Of a stretch of DNA of 22,892 nt, positions 1-7,254 are shown in pieces. The stretch is from the NCBI GenBank assembly GCA_900554275.1, contig USGS01000024.1:1-22892 (forward strand). Direction: 5' to 3'. Numbering within the stretch: the stretch's first letter is position 1; each line of letters begins with the position of its first letter. The translations under genes were made by a program, and so were the position numbers. Source of the DNA: an uncultured Eubacteriales bacterium (GTDB lineage: Bacteria; Bacillota; Clostridia; Oscillospirales; Oscillospiraceae). The notes under the pieces were generated by a model. That model saw only the letters and a list, made by a program, of their open reading frames with translations. It had not been told where the DNA came from and did no database searches.

Positions 1-6
1 AGTTGC

Positions 7-42
7 AAAAAAGCTGTGAAATACGAAATTTCACAGCTTTTC
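7..42 (-). terminator. Intrinsic terminator of the tRNA-Ala transcript
   Basis: Read on the minus strand, AAAAGCTGTGAAAT pairs with ATTTCACAGCTTTT around a five-base loop and is followed by a run of six T. It starts two bases past the tRNA 3' end, so it should end the tRNA transcript. Confidence 0.85.
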
Positions 43-43
43 A

Positions 44-119
44 TGGTGGACCTGAAGGGATTCGAACCCTCGACCTCTCGGATGCGAACCGAACGCTCTC
101 CCAGCTGAGCTACAAGCCC
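44..119 (-). tRNA. tRNA-Ala (anticodon CGC)
   Basis: The minus strand folds into a full cloverleaf of 76 nt including an encoded CCA end. The acceptor arm is GGGCTTG paired with CAGGTCC, and its third pair is G-U, the classic alanine identity element. The anticodon stem TTCGG/CCGAG encloses the loop TTCGCAT, giving anticodon CGC, which reads GCG codons. The T arm carries GGTTCGAATCC. The CGC isoacceptor fits a GC-rich genome with many GCG codons. Confidence 0.95.
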
Positions 120-159
120 GAATATGCAATTTTCCGCCGCACAGAACGGCTACTCTGCC

Positions 160-187
160 ATTATACACGTTTCTCCTGAAAAAGCAA
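160..187 (-). promoter_or_regulatory. Sigma-A promoter of the tRNA gene
   Basis: On the minus strand TTGCTT (182-187) and a perfect TATAAT (160-165) are separated by 16 bp. The -10 box ends about 40 bases upstream of the tRNA 5' end. Confidence 0.7.
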
Positions 188-243
188 GAGGAAATTCATC
201 GAAAGATATTAGCACAGAAAAACGTGGGTATTAGATTTATGTA

Positions 244-272
244 TTTCACTTATGCCAAAAATGTGATATACT
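244..272 (+). promoter_or_regulatory. Promoter of the F420-ligase-like gene
   Basis: TTTCAC (244-249) and TATACT (267-272) are 17 bp apart, and a TGA triplet just before the -10 makes it an extended -10 promoter. The predicted leader contains a small GC hairpin (GCGCGGC/GCCGCGC, 283-299) before the ribosome binding site. Confidence 0.6.
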
Positions 273-336
273 TATTCCCGCTGCGCGGCTGTGCCGCGCC
301 TGATATTGATATTAAGATGATAGGGGAGCTGTTACT

Positions 337-1536
337 ATGAGCAGAACTTTGGGCACGGTCGTCCGGGGCGTTCGCGCGCCTATTTTCCGCGAGGGCGACA
401 ACATCGTCAAGACCACGGTGGACACCGTTTTGAACGCGCTGCAGGAAAACGGCATCACCGCCCGTGATGGCGATGTGGTGGCTGTGACCGAGTCCGTGGT
501 GGCCCGCTGCCAGGGCAACTACGCCACCTGCGAGCAGATCGCCGCCGATGTGAAAGCCAAGACCGGCGGCCAGACCGTAGGTGTCACGTTCCCCATTCTG
601 AGCCGCAACCGCTTCTCCCTGCTGCTGCGGGGCATCGCCCTGGGCGTGAAAAAGGTGGTGCTGGTGCTGAGCTATCCCTCCGACGAGGTGGGCAACCATC
701 TGGTATCCTTGGACCAGCTGGACGAGGCGGGCATCGACCCCTGGCACGATGTGCTGAGCCTGACCCAGTTCCGTCAGGCCTTCGGCGCTGTGATCCACCC
801 CTTCACCGGCGTGGACTATGTGGACTACTACAAGTCCATCATCGAGGAGGCCGGCGCGGAGGCGGAGATCGTGTTTGCCAACCGTGTCCAGGCGGTGCTG
901 GACTACACCGACGCCATCATCTGCTGCGACATCCACTCCCGCCAGCGCAGCAAGCGTTTGCTCACCGCCGCCGGCGCGAAGGTGGTGCTGGGTCTGGACG
1001 ATCTGCTGACCGCCTCGGTGGACGGCAGCGGCTATAACCCCCAGTACGGCCTGCTGGGCAGCAACAAGGCTGACGAAGACCGCGTGAAGCTGTTTCCCCG
1101 TGACGCCAAGTCCGTGGCGGAGGCCATCGGCCAGGCCATGGGCGAGGCCACCGGCAAGCGCATCGAGGCCATGGTCTACGGCGACGGCGCGTTCAAAGAC
1201 CCTGCCGGCAAGATCTGGGAGCTGGCCGACCCTGTGGTCGCCCCCGGCTACACCGCCGGCCTGGTGGGCACGCCCAACGAGCTGAAGCTGAAGTACCTGG
1301 CGGACAAGGAATTTGCCGACCTGACCGGCGAGGCGCTGCAGAAGGCCATCTCCGAGAAGATCAGGGCCAAGGACGCCAAGCAGTCCCTGGTGGGAAGCAT
1401 GGTGTCCGAGGGCACTACCCCCCGCAACCTCACCGACCTGATCGGTTCTCTGTGCGACCTGACCAGCGGCAGCGGCGACAAGGGCACGCCCATCGTCTAC
1501 ATCCAGGGCTATTTCGACAACTACACCAACGAGTGA
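337..1536 (+). CDS. Coenzyme F420-0:L-glutamate ligase-family protein
   Basis: The 399-residue product resembles the F420 ligase (CofE/FbiB-type) family over its length. CofE adds glutamate to F420-0 with GTP. Seen features include an N-terminal segment with GDVVAVTESVVARCQG (about residues 45-60), a central stretch FPILSRNRFSLLLRGIALG (about 86-104) and a C-terminal GSMVSEGTTPRNLTDLIGSLCDLTSGSGDKGTP region. The ATG is preceded by AGGGGAGC. No other F420 biosynthesis gene (cofC, cofD, cofG/H) is present here, and Oscillospiraceae are not known as F420 producers, so the substrate may be a different acceptor. The family assignment is fairly sure, the reaction is not. It is monocistronic and ends at a hairpin-rich intergenic region. 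Confidence 0.8.
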   Translation: MSRTLGTVVRGVRAPIFREGDNIVKTTVDTVLNALQENGITARDGDVVAVTESVVARCQGNYATCEQIAADVKAKTGGQTVGVTFPILSRNRFSLLLRGIALGVKKVVLVLSYPSDEVGNHLVSLDQLDEAGIDPWHDVLSLTQFRQAFGAVIHPFTGVDYVDYYKSIIEEAGAEAEIVFANRVQAVLDYTDAIICCDIHSRQRSKRLLTAAGAKVVLGLDDLLTASVDGSGYNPQYGLLGSNKADEDRVKLFPRDAKSVAEAIGQAMGEATGKRIEAMVYGDGAFKDPAGKIWELADPVVAPGYTAGLVGTPNELKLKYLADKEFADLTGEALQKAISEKIRAKDAKQSLVGSMVSEGTTPRNLTDLIGSLCDLTSGSGDKGTPIVYIQGYFDNYTNE

Positions 1537-1569
1537 TTTTTCTCCCATACCTCTCCCCCAAAAACGCAG

Positions 1570-1596
1570 GAAGGGCGGCGCATCGCGCCGCCCTTC
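1570..1596. repeat. 27-nt hairpin, first of two identical copies flanking the long repeat
   Basis: GAAGGGCGGCGC pairs with GCGCCGCCCTTC around an ATC loop, giving a 12-bp perfect stem. The same 27 nt recurs at 1800-1826 in the same orientation (the ATC loop shows this is a direct repeat). This copy lacks a following T tract. Confidence 0.85.
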
Positions 1597-1791
1597 AGCT
1601 TGTCAAAAAAGTCCCTTGCGGGACTTTTTTGACTGCGCTTTCCGCCGAGCATTTTGAACGAGTTCAAGATGCAATTTCCAAAAATCTTGATATAGCAAGG
1701 TTTTTGGCGGCGGTTTATCTGATTTGAGGCGGGCCTTGCCCCCTCAAGCTCCCCCGCTGCTCACTCATCGAAACTTGCAGCATGGTTTTTT
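1596..1791 (+). repeat. 196-nt multi-palindrome intergenic repeat, copy 1
   Basis: This stretch aligns without gaps to 22697-22892 with six substitutions by eye. Its order of elements is: a 14-bp-arm hairpin GTCAAAAAAGTCCC / GGGACTTTTTTGAC (1602-1633), which can act as a terminator on both strands; a hairpin GCATTTTGAAC / GTTCAAGATGC (1649-1672); a near-palindrome at 1678-1707; a TTGAGG...CCTCAA stem-loop; and a tail with GCTGC...GCAGC. The end TTTTTTGAC (1786-1794) mirrors the start GTCAAAAAA (1602-1610), so the unit has 9-bp terminal inverted repeats. It has no credible ORF. It could be a MITE, a REP-like element or a structured RNA. Confidence 0.85.
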
Positions 1792-1799
1792 GACAGTCT

Positions 1800-1830
1800 G
1801 AAGGGCGGCGCATCGCGCCGCCCTTCCCGC
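1800..1830. terminator. Second copy of the 27-nt hairpin, probable terminator between convergent genes
   Basis: The same 12-bp stem with ATC loop (1800-1826) is followed by CCGCTTTTTC on the plus strand. It lies ten bases past the stop codon of the minus-strand permease remnant, so it sits between two convergent transcription units. If the 196-nt repeat were absent, this hairpin and its T run would directly follow the F420-ligase-like gene. Confidence 0.6.
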
Positions 1831-1836
1831 TTTTTC

Positions 1837-2793
1837 TCAATCCAGATAGTCCTTCACAATGATGTCCTCGTAATACGGTTCGCCGTCCACCGGCTCGGTG
1901 AATTCCAGCCCGTCCATAAGCTCCCACGCCCGGGTGCAGAACAGGGGCAGATCCAGCGAGATGTCCTTCGGATCGCCCTCCGACGGCGTCAGATACAGGT
2001 TGATGCTCTGCTCCACGCCGTTCGGGCCGTACAGCCCCTTGTCGTTGTCCAGCACGTCGATCACGTTCACGGCGCTGTCCACGTCCGCGTAGATCAGCCG
2101 CACCAGCTCCTTGGCCTGCTGGGCCGTCAGCACCGCATACGCGCCGTCCCGGTAGCGGGAGATATACCCGCCGTTCACGGCATCCGCACCGCCGTACCGC
2201 TCCAGCCACTGCAGCCCCGTCAGCCCCAGCAGGTTATCGCGGCTGTTGGCCAGCTCCGTCATCAGCCGGTACACGTCCGTCCCGGCGGACACGAACGCCT
2301 GATAGTTCCGCCGCAGCTCTGTGCCGTCCCGCAGCGTGTACGTCAGCCGCAGGTAGCGGATCACCAAATCTTCGTTGGACACCACCGGATCGCCGGGGAG
2401 AGTGGCGGAGACGGGGTAGGAGTCCTCCGGCGTGACGCCCGCGTCATGCTGGGCTAAAATGGCCCGGTGCAGCGCCACCACCGTCTCAATGGTCTCCGGG
2501 TCGTCGGCGGTGAGATCCGCCACGCCCGTGCAGCGCACCTCGGTCACATCACCTGCGTCCGGCACGCGGTGCTGATAGCCGGTAAAGTCCAGCTTCACGC
2601 ACACCGTCACCGCCGCCAGCACCAGCACCATGGCCGCCGTCTCCAGCCACCAGCGCTTGTTGAAGATGCGGAACTTCTTCTGCAGCAGCATCTGCGCCGC
2701 GAAGAAGCAGATCACACCCAGGATCACCTGGCAGATGAGCAGCTGCGTCAAATTGCTGTTATACAGCACCGCGTAGTGCAGGAACAGGCCCAA
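1837..2793 (-). CDS. C-terminal half of the interrupted ABC permease (probably not translated on its own)
   Basis: The open frame runs 318 codons from a TTG with no clear ribosome binding site. It holds two hydrophobic segments (about residues 15-38 and 50-67) and then a soluble domain of about 250 residues rich in Asp and Tyr, ending EPYYEDIIVKDYLD. Its frame and content continue the N-terminal half. Independent translation is doubtful; it is best read as the remnant of the split gene unless the amber codon is suppressed or erroneous. Confidence 0.45.
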   Translation of the reverse strand: MGLFLHYAVLYNSNLTQLLICQVILGVICFFAAQMLLQKKFRIFNKRWWLETAAMVLVLAAVTVCVKLDFTGYQHRVPDAGDVTEVRCTGVADLTADDPETIETVVALHRAILAQHDAGVTPEDSYPVSATLPGDPVVSNEDLVIRYLRLTYTLRDGTELRRNYQAFVSAGTDVYRLMTELANSRDNLLGLTGLQWLERYGGADAVNGGYISRYRDGAYAVLTAQQAKELVRLIYADVDSAVNVIDVLDNDKGLYGPNGVEQSINLYLTPSEGDPKDISLDLPLFCTRAWELMDGLEFTEPVDGEPYYEDIIVKDYLD

Positions 2794-2841
2794 GCCCCAG
2801 CCGCCGCACAGACCGATGCTCCACCGGGCGATGGGCCGCAG

Positions 2842-3726
2842 CTAGCGGAAGGCCATGGCGTCGCCGGCGCTCTCGCTGGGCCGCTTCTGATACAGCCACC
2901 ACACCAGCGCCAGCAGCACCAGGCCCACCGCCGCGTAGATGGCGCAGGTGGTGTAGGCCGTCGGAGAAAGATGTGAGACCCGCCAGCCCTCCTCCAGATA
3001 CTCCGGGGACACCCGGCCATCCGCGGTGATCCAGTAGCTGGTGTCGTTTCCAATGGCCGTCCAGATACGGCCCACCGGCGTCAGCCACATCACCGCCTTC
3101 GCCGGTCCGGTGGTGTAATAGCCGTAGTAGAAGATGTTGGCCATGGCCTGCACCACCGTATGGAGCAATATGGCGATGGCGTTCACCGCGCCGTACAGCA
3201 CCGGGATGGCCAGCAGCCAGCCGGTGGCCATGGCACACAGGGATGCCAGCGCGAAGAAGAACAGCTCCATCAGCTCCGTCAGCAGCAGCCACGCGCCCAG
3301 TATGGCCCAGTCCACGTAGCTCCGCCCGGCGCAGCAGGCCGCGCTGAGCAGGAAAATGAACACGTTGCCCACTGTCAGCATCCCCAGTCCGGCGATGCTG
3401 TGGCTCAGGAACTGCTCCGTCCGGGTGACGGGCAGCGCGTGCAGCAGACCGACGGCGCGGGTGGTCATCAGATACGACCACACCGCCATAGCCGTCAGGC
3501 AGCCGAAGAGCAGCGCCATGACGATAGAGCCGAACAGCGCGTTATAGATGGTGTTGTGTATCTCGGCCTGTATTTGCTCTACGCTGACCATCCACCGGCC
3601 CGCCTGCAAAATGGGCAGAGGCAGGATCATGACCCACACGGCCACGTACAGAAACAGCAGCGGCCAGTAGCGCTTTACATCGCTGCGCAGCAGCGCCCTG
3701 TTACAGAAGGATGTCTTTCGCGGCAT
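2842..3726 (-). CDS. N-terminal half of the ABC-2-type permease (ends at the amber codon)
   Basis: 294 residues from ATG 3726, chosen because GGGAGG lies eight bases upstream; a GTG at 3735 is too close to that site. The protein starts with a short cytoplasmic piece, MPRKTSFCNRALLRSDVKRY, then has hydrophobic segments near residues 22-40, 70-95, 110-135, 145-200 and 265-285, as in membrane subunits of YtrA-linked bacteriocin/antibiotic-type exporters. It would pair with the upstream ATPase. The stop falls right after the last of these helices, leaving the family's usual C-terminal part untranslated. Confidence 0.6.
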   Translation of the reverse strand: MPRKTSFCNRALLRSDVKRYWPLLFLYVAVWVMILPLPILQAGRWMVSVEQIQAEIHNTIYNALFGSIVMALLFGCLTAMAVWSYLMTTRAVGLLHALPVTRTEQFLSHSIAGLGMLTVGNVFIFLLSAACCAGRSYVDWAILGAWLLLTELMELFFFALASLCAMATGWLLAIPVLYGAVNAIAILLHTVVQAMANIFYYGYYTTGPAKAVMWLTPVGRIWTAIGNDTSYWITADGRVSPEYLEEGWRVSHLSPTAYTTCAIYAAVGLVLLALVWWLYQKRPSESAGDAMAFR

Positions 3727-4600
3727 ACTCCACACCTCCCAGCTCGTAAATGAATATCTCCTCCAGCGTCAGCGGAATGGACTCCAGCAGCACCGGCTCG
3801 GTGATCTGCATCCGGCGCAGGATCTCCTGGCTGCTGCCCCGGACGATATAGGTATACACCCGTCCCACATGACTGCGGTGCAGGATGTTCAGCTCCTCCG
3901 GCAGCACCGGCTCGGTGACGCCCTGATAGGCCACCTGCAATTTCACCGTGTTGTCCTGCAAATCGCTGAGACTGCGCTCCAGCAGCACCTTTCCGTGGTT
4001 CAGGATGCCCACATGGTCGCACACGTCCTCTAACTCCCGCAGGTTGTGGCTGGACACCAGCACCGTCGTGCCCCGCTCCGCCACGTCGCCCAGCAGCAGC
4101 GACCACACCTGCCGCCGCATCACCGGATCAAGGCCGTCCACCGGCTCGTCCAGAATGAGGTATTCCGGCATACAGCACACCGTCAGCCAGAAGGCCGCCT
4201 GCTTCTGCATACCCTTGCTCATCCGCCGCAGCATCATCTTCTCGTCCAGCGGGAATACCTGCTTCAGCTTCTCATACCGCTCCCAGCTGAAATCCGGGTA
4301 GATGCCGGCGAAGAATTTCGCCATTTCCTTAATGCCCGCCTGGGGGAAATAGTACCAGTCGTCGCCGATCACAGCCATGCGCCGCTTGGCCTCGGTGTTC
4401 TCATACACCGGCTGGCCGTCCAGCAGCACCTCGCCGCTGTCCTGCCGGTAGATGCCCGCCAAATGGCGGATGATGGTGGACTTGCCTGCACCGTTGGGGC
4501 CTACCAGTCCGTATACCGCGCCCTTGGGCACGGTCATGGTCAGCCCATCCAGCGCCCGGAAGCCGTCAAAGGTCTTGACTACGTTTTTTACCTCAAGCAT
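3701..4600 (-). CDS. ABC transporter ATP-binding protein (YtrB-like)
   Basis: 299 residues. Walker A is GPNGAGKST (34-42), the signature motif is the variant MSKGMQKQ instead of LSGGQ, Walker B is YLILDEPVDGLD, and the H-loop lies in VLVSSHN. A C-terminal extension of about 80 residues follows the nucleotide-binding domain, as in ABC-2 drug-export ATPases. It should energise the permease encoded immediately downstream. The gene overlaps the GntR gene by 8 bp, and its start (ATG 4600) lies just after the regulator's GGAGGAAAC stretch, so the three genes form one translationally coupled operon under the GntR operator. Confidence 0.9.
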   Translation of the reverse strand: MLEVKNVVKTFDGFRALDGLTMTVPKGAVYGLVGPNGAGKSTIIRHLAGIYRQDSGEVLLDGQPVYENTEAKRRMAVIGDDWYYFPQAGIKEMAKFFAGIYPDFSWERYEKLKQVFPLDEKMMLRRMSKGMQKQAAFWLTVCCMPEYLILDEPVDGLDPVMRRQVWSLLLGDVAERGTTVLVSSHNLRELEDVCDHVGILNHGKVLLERSLSDLQDNTVKLQVAYQGVTEPVLPEELNILHRSHVGRVYTYIVRGSSQEILRRMQITEPVLLESIPLTLEEIFIYELGGVEYAAKDILL

Positions 4601-4958
4601 GGTCGTTTCCTCCTTCCCACAGGGCCTCCAGCGACTGCCGGGTGTAGCCCAGCGCCTTCAGCTCCTCCAGCAGCGGCTTCAGCTTCTCTGTCAGCTCCCG
4701 GATGCGCTGGGCCTGCCCGTTGTCCGTCTCCGCCACGAAGCTGCCCCTGCCGCTGACGGAGTAGACGTAGCCCTCTGCCTCCAGCTCGCCGTAGGCCCGC
4801 TGGATGGTGTTGGGGTTGATGGCCAGCTGTGTGGCCAAGGCCCGTACCGAGGGCAGCTTTTCCCCCGGCGTCAGCAGCCCTGTCAGCATCATCCGCCGCA
4901 GGCTGTCCTTCACCTGCAAATACAGCGGCCTCGTGTCCCGATGGTCCAGCACCACCAT
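4593..4958 (-). CDS. GntR-family transcriptional regulator, YtrA subfamily
   Basis: 121 residues, the short GntR form that lacks a large effector-binding domain. The winged helix is seen in PLYLQVKDSLRRMMLTG (about 12-28), PGEKLPSVRALATQLAINPN (about 31-50), the recognition segment TIQRAYGELEAEGYVYS and the wing GRGSFVAE, followed by a C-terminal helical dimerisation tail. I chose ATG 4958 because AAAGGAG precedes it; the frame is open further upstream but runs into the promoter. It is the first gene of the operon with the ABC ATPase and permease, the usual YtrA arrangement, and likely represses its own operon through the palindrome at 4986-5014. Inducer unknown; cell-envelope antibiotics are typical for the family. 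Confidence 0.9.
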   Translation of the reverse strand: MVVLDHRDTRPLYLQVKDSLRRMMLTGLLTPGEKLPSVRALATQLAINPNTIQRAYGELEAEGYVYSVSGRGSFVAETDNGQAQRIRELTEKLKPLLEELKALGYTRQSLEALWEGGNDHA

Positions 4959-4985
4959 ATCGCACCACTCCTTTCCATAACGTAT

Positions 4986-5014
4986 TAAGTGTACTATGCG
5001 TATTAGTACACTTA
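4986..5014. promoter_or_regulatory. GntR (YtrA-type) operator palindrome
   Basis: TAAGTGTACTA and TAGTACACTTA form a perfect 11-bp-arm inverted repeat with a 7-bp spacer. It covers the predicted transcription start and touches the -10 box of the GntR/ABC operon promoter. The GTGTACTA/TAGTACAC core resembles known YtrA-subfamily sites. Repression by the adjacent GntR protein is inferred. Confidence 0.75.
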
Positions 5015-5042
5015 GCATATCATGACAGTGCATCTCTGTCAA
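5014..5042 (-). promoter_or_regulatory. Promoter of the GntR/ABC operon
   Basis: On the minus strand TTGACA (5037-5042) and TATGCT (5014-5019) are 17 bp apart, close to the sigma-A consensus. The start site would fall inside the operator palindrome. Confidence 0.8.
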
Positions 5043-5054
5043 GGAAAATTTTTC

Positions 5055-5083
5055 TTTTCAACAGACCCGTTCGGTAGTATAAT
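5055..5083 (+). promoter_or_regulatory. Promoter of proBA
   Basis: TTTTCA (5055-5060), 17 bp, TATAAT (5078-5083). It is divergent from and 13 bp away from the -35 box of the GntR operon. No T-box or other leader fits in the roughly 25-nt 5' UTR. Confidence 0.7.
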
Positions 5084-5116
5084 AACCAAAATATCTTTCC
5101 CAAGGGGGGTTCTTCT

Positions 5117-5899
5117 ATGCGTATCACCGTCAAAGTCGGCACCTCCACCCTGGCCCACGCCACCGGGCGGCTGAACATCCAGCGGATGGAGGCGCTGTGC
5201 AAGGTGCTCAGCGACCTGAAAAACGCCGGTCACGAGATCATTTTGGTGTCCTCCGGCGCGATCGGCATGGGCGTGGGCAAGCTGAACCTGCCCGGGCGGC
5301 CCAAGGATATGCCCACCAAGCAGGCCGCTGCCGCCGTGGGCCAGTGTGAGCTGATGTATACCTACGACAAGCTGTTCAACGAGTACAACCACACCGTGGC
5401 CCAGGTGCTGCTCACCGGCGAGGATGTCCACAGCGAGCAGCGCAGCCGCAATATGCGCAACACCATCTTCCGCCTGCTGGAGCTGGGCGCACTGCCGGTC
5501 ATCAACGAGAACGACACCGTGGCCACCGACGAGGTGGGCGTGGAGAACACCATCGGCGAGAACGACACCCTGTCTGCCATCGTGGCGGCGGCGGTCCACG
5601 CCGACCTGCTGATCCTGCTCAGCGACATCGACGGGCTGTACGACGGTGACCCCCACCGCGATCCCACCGCCCATCTCATCCCCACCGTGCCTTGTTTGGA
5701 CGAGCGCATCATGGCCCTGGGCGGCGGCAGCGGCAGCACTCTCGGCACGGGCGGCATGGCCACCAAGCTGAAGGCTGCCCGCATCGTCACCGAGGCGGGG
5801 TGTGAAATGGTCATCGCCAACGGCGCAAAGCCCGCCCTGCTCTACGACATCGTGGCGGGCAAGCCCGTGGGCACTCGATTTTTGGCAAAGGAGGCGTGA
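5117..5899 (+). CDS. proB: Glutamate 5-kinase
   Basis: 260 residues. The enzyme phosphorylates L-glutamate to gamma-glutamyl phosphate with ATP, the first step of proline synthesis. The amino-acid-kinase fold is visible: ITVKVGTSTL at the N-terminus binds phosphate, then VSSGAIGMGVGKL, INENDTVATDEV, LLSDIDGLYDGDP and the C-terminal GTGGMATKLKAARIVTEAG. The protein stops after this domain, so it lacks the PUA domain of the E. coli form (about 367 residues); such short forms are common in Firmicutes. The ATG follows AAGGGGGG. It is four bases upstream of proA. Confidence 0.95.
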   Translation: MRITVKVGTSTLAHATGRLNIQRMEALCKVLSDLKNAGHEIILVSSGAIGMGVGKLNLPGRPKDMPTKQAAAAVGQCELMYTYDKLFNEYNHTVAQVLLTGEDVHSEQRSRNMRNTIFRLLELGALPVINENDTVATDEVGVENTIGENDTLSAIVAAAVHADLLILLSDIDGLYDGDPHRDPTAHLIPTVPCLDERIMALGGGSGSTLGTGGMATKLKAARIVTEAGCEMVIANGAKPALLYDIVAGKPVGTRFLAKEA

Positions 5900-5903
5900 A
5901 GAA

Positions 5904-7160
5904 ATGACCACGCTGGAGCTGTGTAAAAAAACCCGCGATGCCCGGGCATCCCTGGCGGCCGCCGATCGCGCGGCCAAAGATGCGCTGCTGCTGTCCATGG
6001 CGGACAGCCTGCTGGCCGCCGCACCGGAAATTTTAGAAGCCAACGCGCAGGATATGGCCGCCGCCCGGGGACATATCACCGACGTGATGCTGGATCGCCT
6101 GTATTTGGACGAGAAGCGCCTGGCCGCCATGGCCGACGGTGTCCGCGCCATTGCCGCCCTGCCGGACCACACGGGCCGGGTGCTGGCAGAGGTGCGCCGC
6201 CCCAACGGCCTTGTTATTCAAAAGGTGCAAGTCCCCCTGGGGCTGGTGGCCATCATCTACGAGAGCCGGCCCAACGTCACCTCCGACGCGGCGGCGCTGG
6301 CCCTGAAGTCCGGCAACACCTGCATCCTCCGCAGCGGCAAGGAGGCCCACCGCACCGCCTGCGCCATCGTCTCCGCCCTGAAGGGCGGCATCGCCGCCGC
6401 CGGCGGCGACCCGGAGCTCCTGAACATCGTGGAGGACACCACCCACCAGTCCGCCGCAGACATCATGACCGCCAAGGGCGTGGTGGATCTGCTGATCCCC
6501 CGGGGCGGCGCGGGACTGATCCGCGCCTGCGTGGCCGGGGCGACCGTCCCCTGCATCGAGACCGGCACGGGCATCTGCCATGTCTACGTGGATGCTGCCG
6601 CCGATCTGAACAAGGCGCTGGACATCGTGGAGAACGCCAAGGCCAGCCGTCCCTCCGTCTGCAACGCCGAGGAGGTACTGCTGGTACACAGCGCCGTGGC
6701 CGCCGACTTCCTGCCCCGACTGCAGAAGAGACTGGTGACAGACCGCGCCGCTGCGGGCAAGCCCCCGGTGGAGCTGCGGCTGGACAGCCGTGCCGCCGCC
6801 ATGATTCCCGGCACGCCCGCCGGTGAGAAGGACTTCGACACGGAGTTCCTGAACTACATTCTGGCAGTTCGGATGGTGGACAGCGTGGCCGAGGCCGTGG
6901 CGCACATCGCCGCCCACTCCACCGGCCACAGCGACGCCATCGTCACGGAAGATCCCGCGGCGGCGGACGCCTTTGTCGCCGGTGTGGACAGCGCCGCCGT
7001 CTATGTCAACGCCTCCACCCGCTTTACCGACGGCGGGGAGTTCGGCCTGGGCTGTGAAATGGGTATCTCCACCCAGAAGCTCCACGCCCGCGGCCCGATG
7101 GGACTGGACGAGCTGAGCACCTACAAGTACGTCATCCGGGGCAGTGGACAGATCCGCTGA
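5904..7160 (+). CDS. proA: Glutamate-5-semialdehyde dehydrogenase (gamma-glutamyl phosphate reductase)
   Basis: 418 residues, the usual family length. It reduces gamma-glutamyl phosphate to glutamate-5-semialdehyde with NADPH, the second step of proline synthesis. Family marks include VPLGLVAIIYESRPNVTSDA, LKSGNTCILRSGKEA, the catalytic cysteine in SRPSVCNAEE (about Cys253), and the C-terminal VNASTRFTDGGEFGLGCEMG. The start ATG 5904 is preceded by AAAGGAGG overlapping the end of proB; the open frame that begins further upstream overlaps proB and is not used. Transcription should end at the hairpin right after the stop codon. Confidence 0.95.
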   Translation: MTTLELCKKTRDARASLAAADRAAKDALLLSMADSLLAAAPEILEANAQDMAAARGHITDVMLDRLYLDEKRLAAMADGVRAIAALPDHTGRVLAEVRRPNGLVIQKVQVPLGLVAIIYESRPNVTSDAAALALKSGNTCILRSGKEAHRTACAIVSALKGGIAAAGGDPELLNIVEDTTHQSAADIMTAKGVVDLLIPRGGAGLIRACVAGATVPCIETGTGICHVYVDAAADLNKALDIVENAKASRPSVCNAEEVLLVHSAVAADFLPRLQKRLVTDRAAAGKPPVELRLDSRAAAMIPGTPAGEKDFDTEFLNYILAVRMVDSVAEAVAHIAAHSTGHSDAIVTEDPAAADAFVAGVDSAAVYVNASTRFTDGGEFGLGCEMGISTQKLHARGPMGLDELSTYKYVIRGSGQIR

Positions 7161-7164
7161 TTCC

Positions 7165-7216
7165 TGACAGCCGCAGGCGGCCATGCCGTCTGCGGCTGTC
7201 AATTTTGTTGTCATTT
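7165..7216 (+). terminator. Intrinsic terminator of proBA
   Basis: TGACAGCCGCAG (7165-7176) pairs with CTGCGGCTGTCA (7190-7201), and the stem extends inward through CGGC/GCCG. It is followed by ATTTTGTTGTCATTTTT. Confidence 0.85.
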
Positions 7217-7254
7217 TTGCATGGAATGTGTCGAAATATGTATGAAAAAACCTC

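Larger units (their letters stand above)
1837..3726 (-). pseudogene. ABC-2-type permease gene interrupted by an in-frame amber codon
   Basis: Two ORFs, 2842-3726 and 1837-2793, lie in the same frame and are separated only by one TAG (2842-2844) and 16 sense codons. Reading through gives one protein of about 629 residues. Residues flanking the stop are AMAFR and LRPIARWSIGLCGG, so the ancestral codon was plausibly CAG (Gln) changed by one C-to-T transition. The first half has six or more membrane segments; the second begins with further membrane segments (around residues 310-370 of the joined product) and ends in a large soluble domain. The gene follows the ATPase with a 26-bp overlap. Sequencing error, true inactivation or a split but working permease are all possible. 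Confidence 0.75.

Noticed and set aside
250..1548. 432-codon open frame on the minus strand opposite the F420-ligase-like gene
   Set aside because: Composition is an Ala/Gly/His/Gln-rich shadow of a GC-rich gene, no ribosome binding site, and the plus-strand protein is a recognisable family member.
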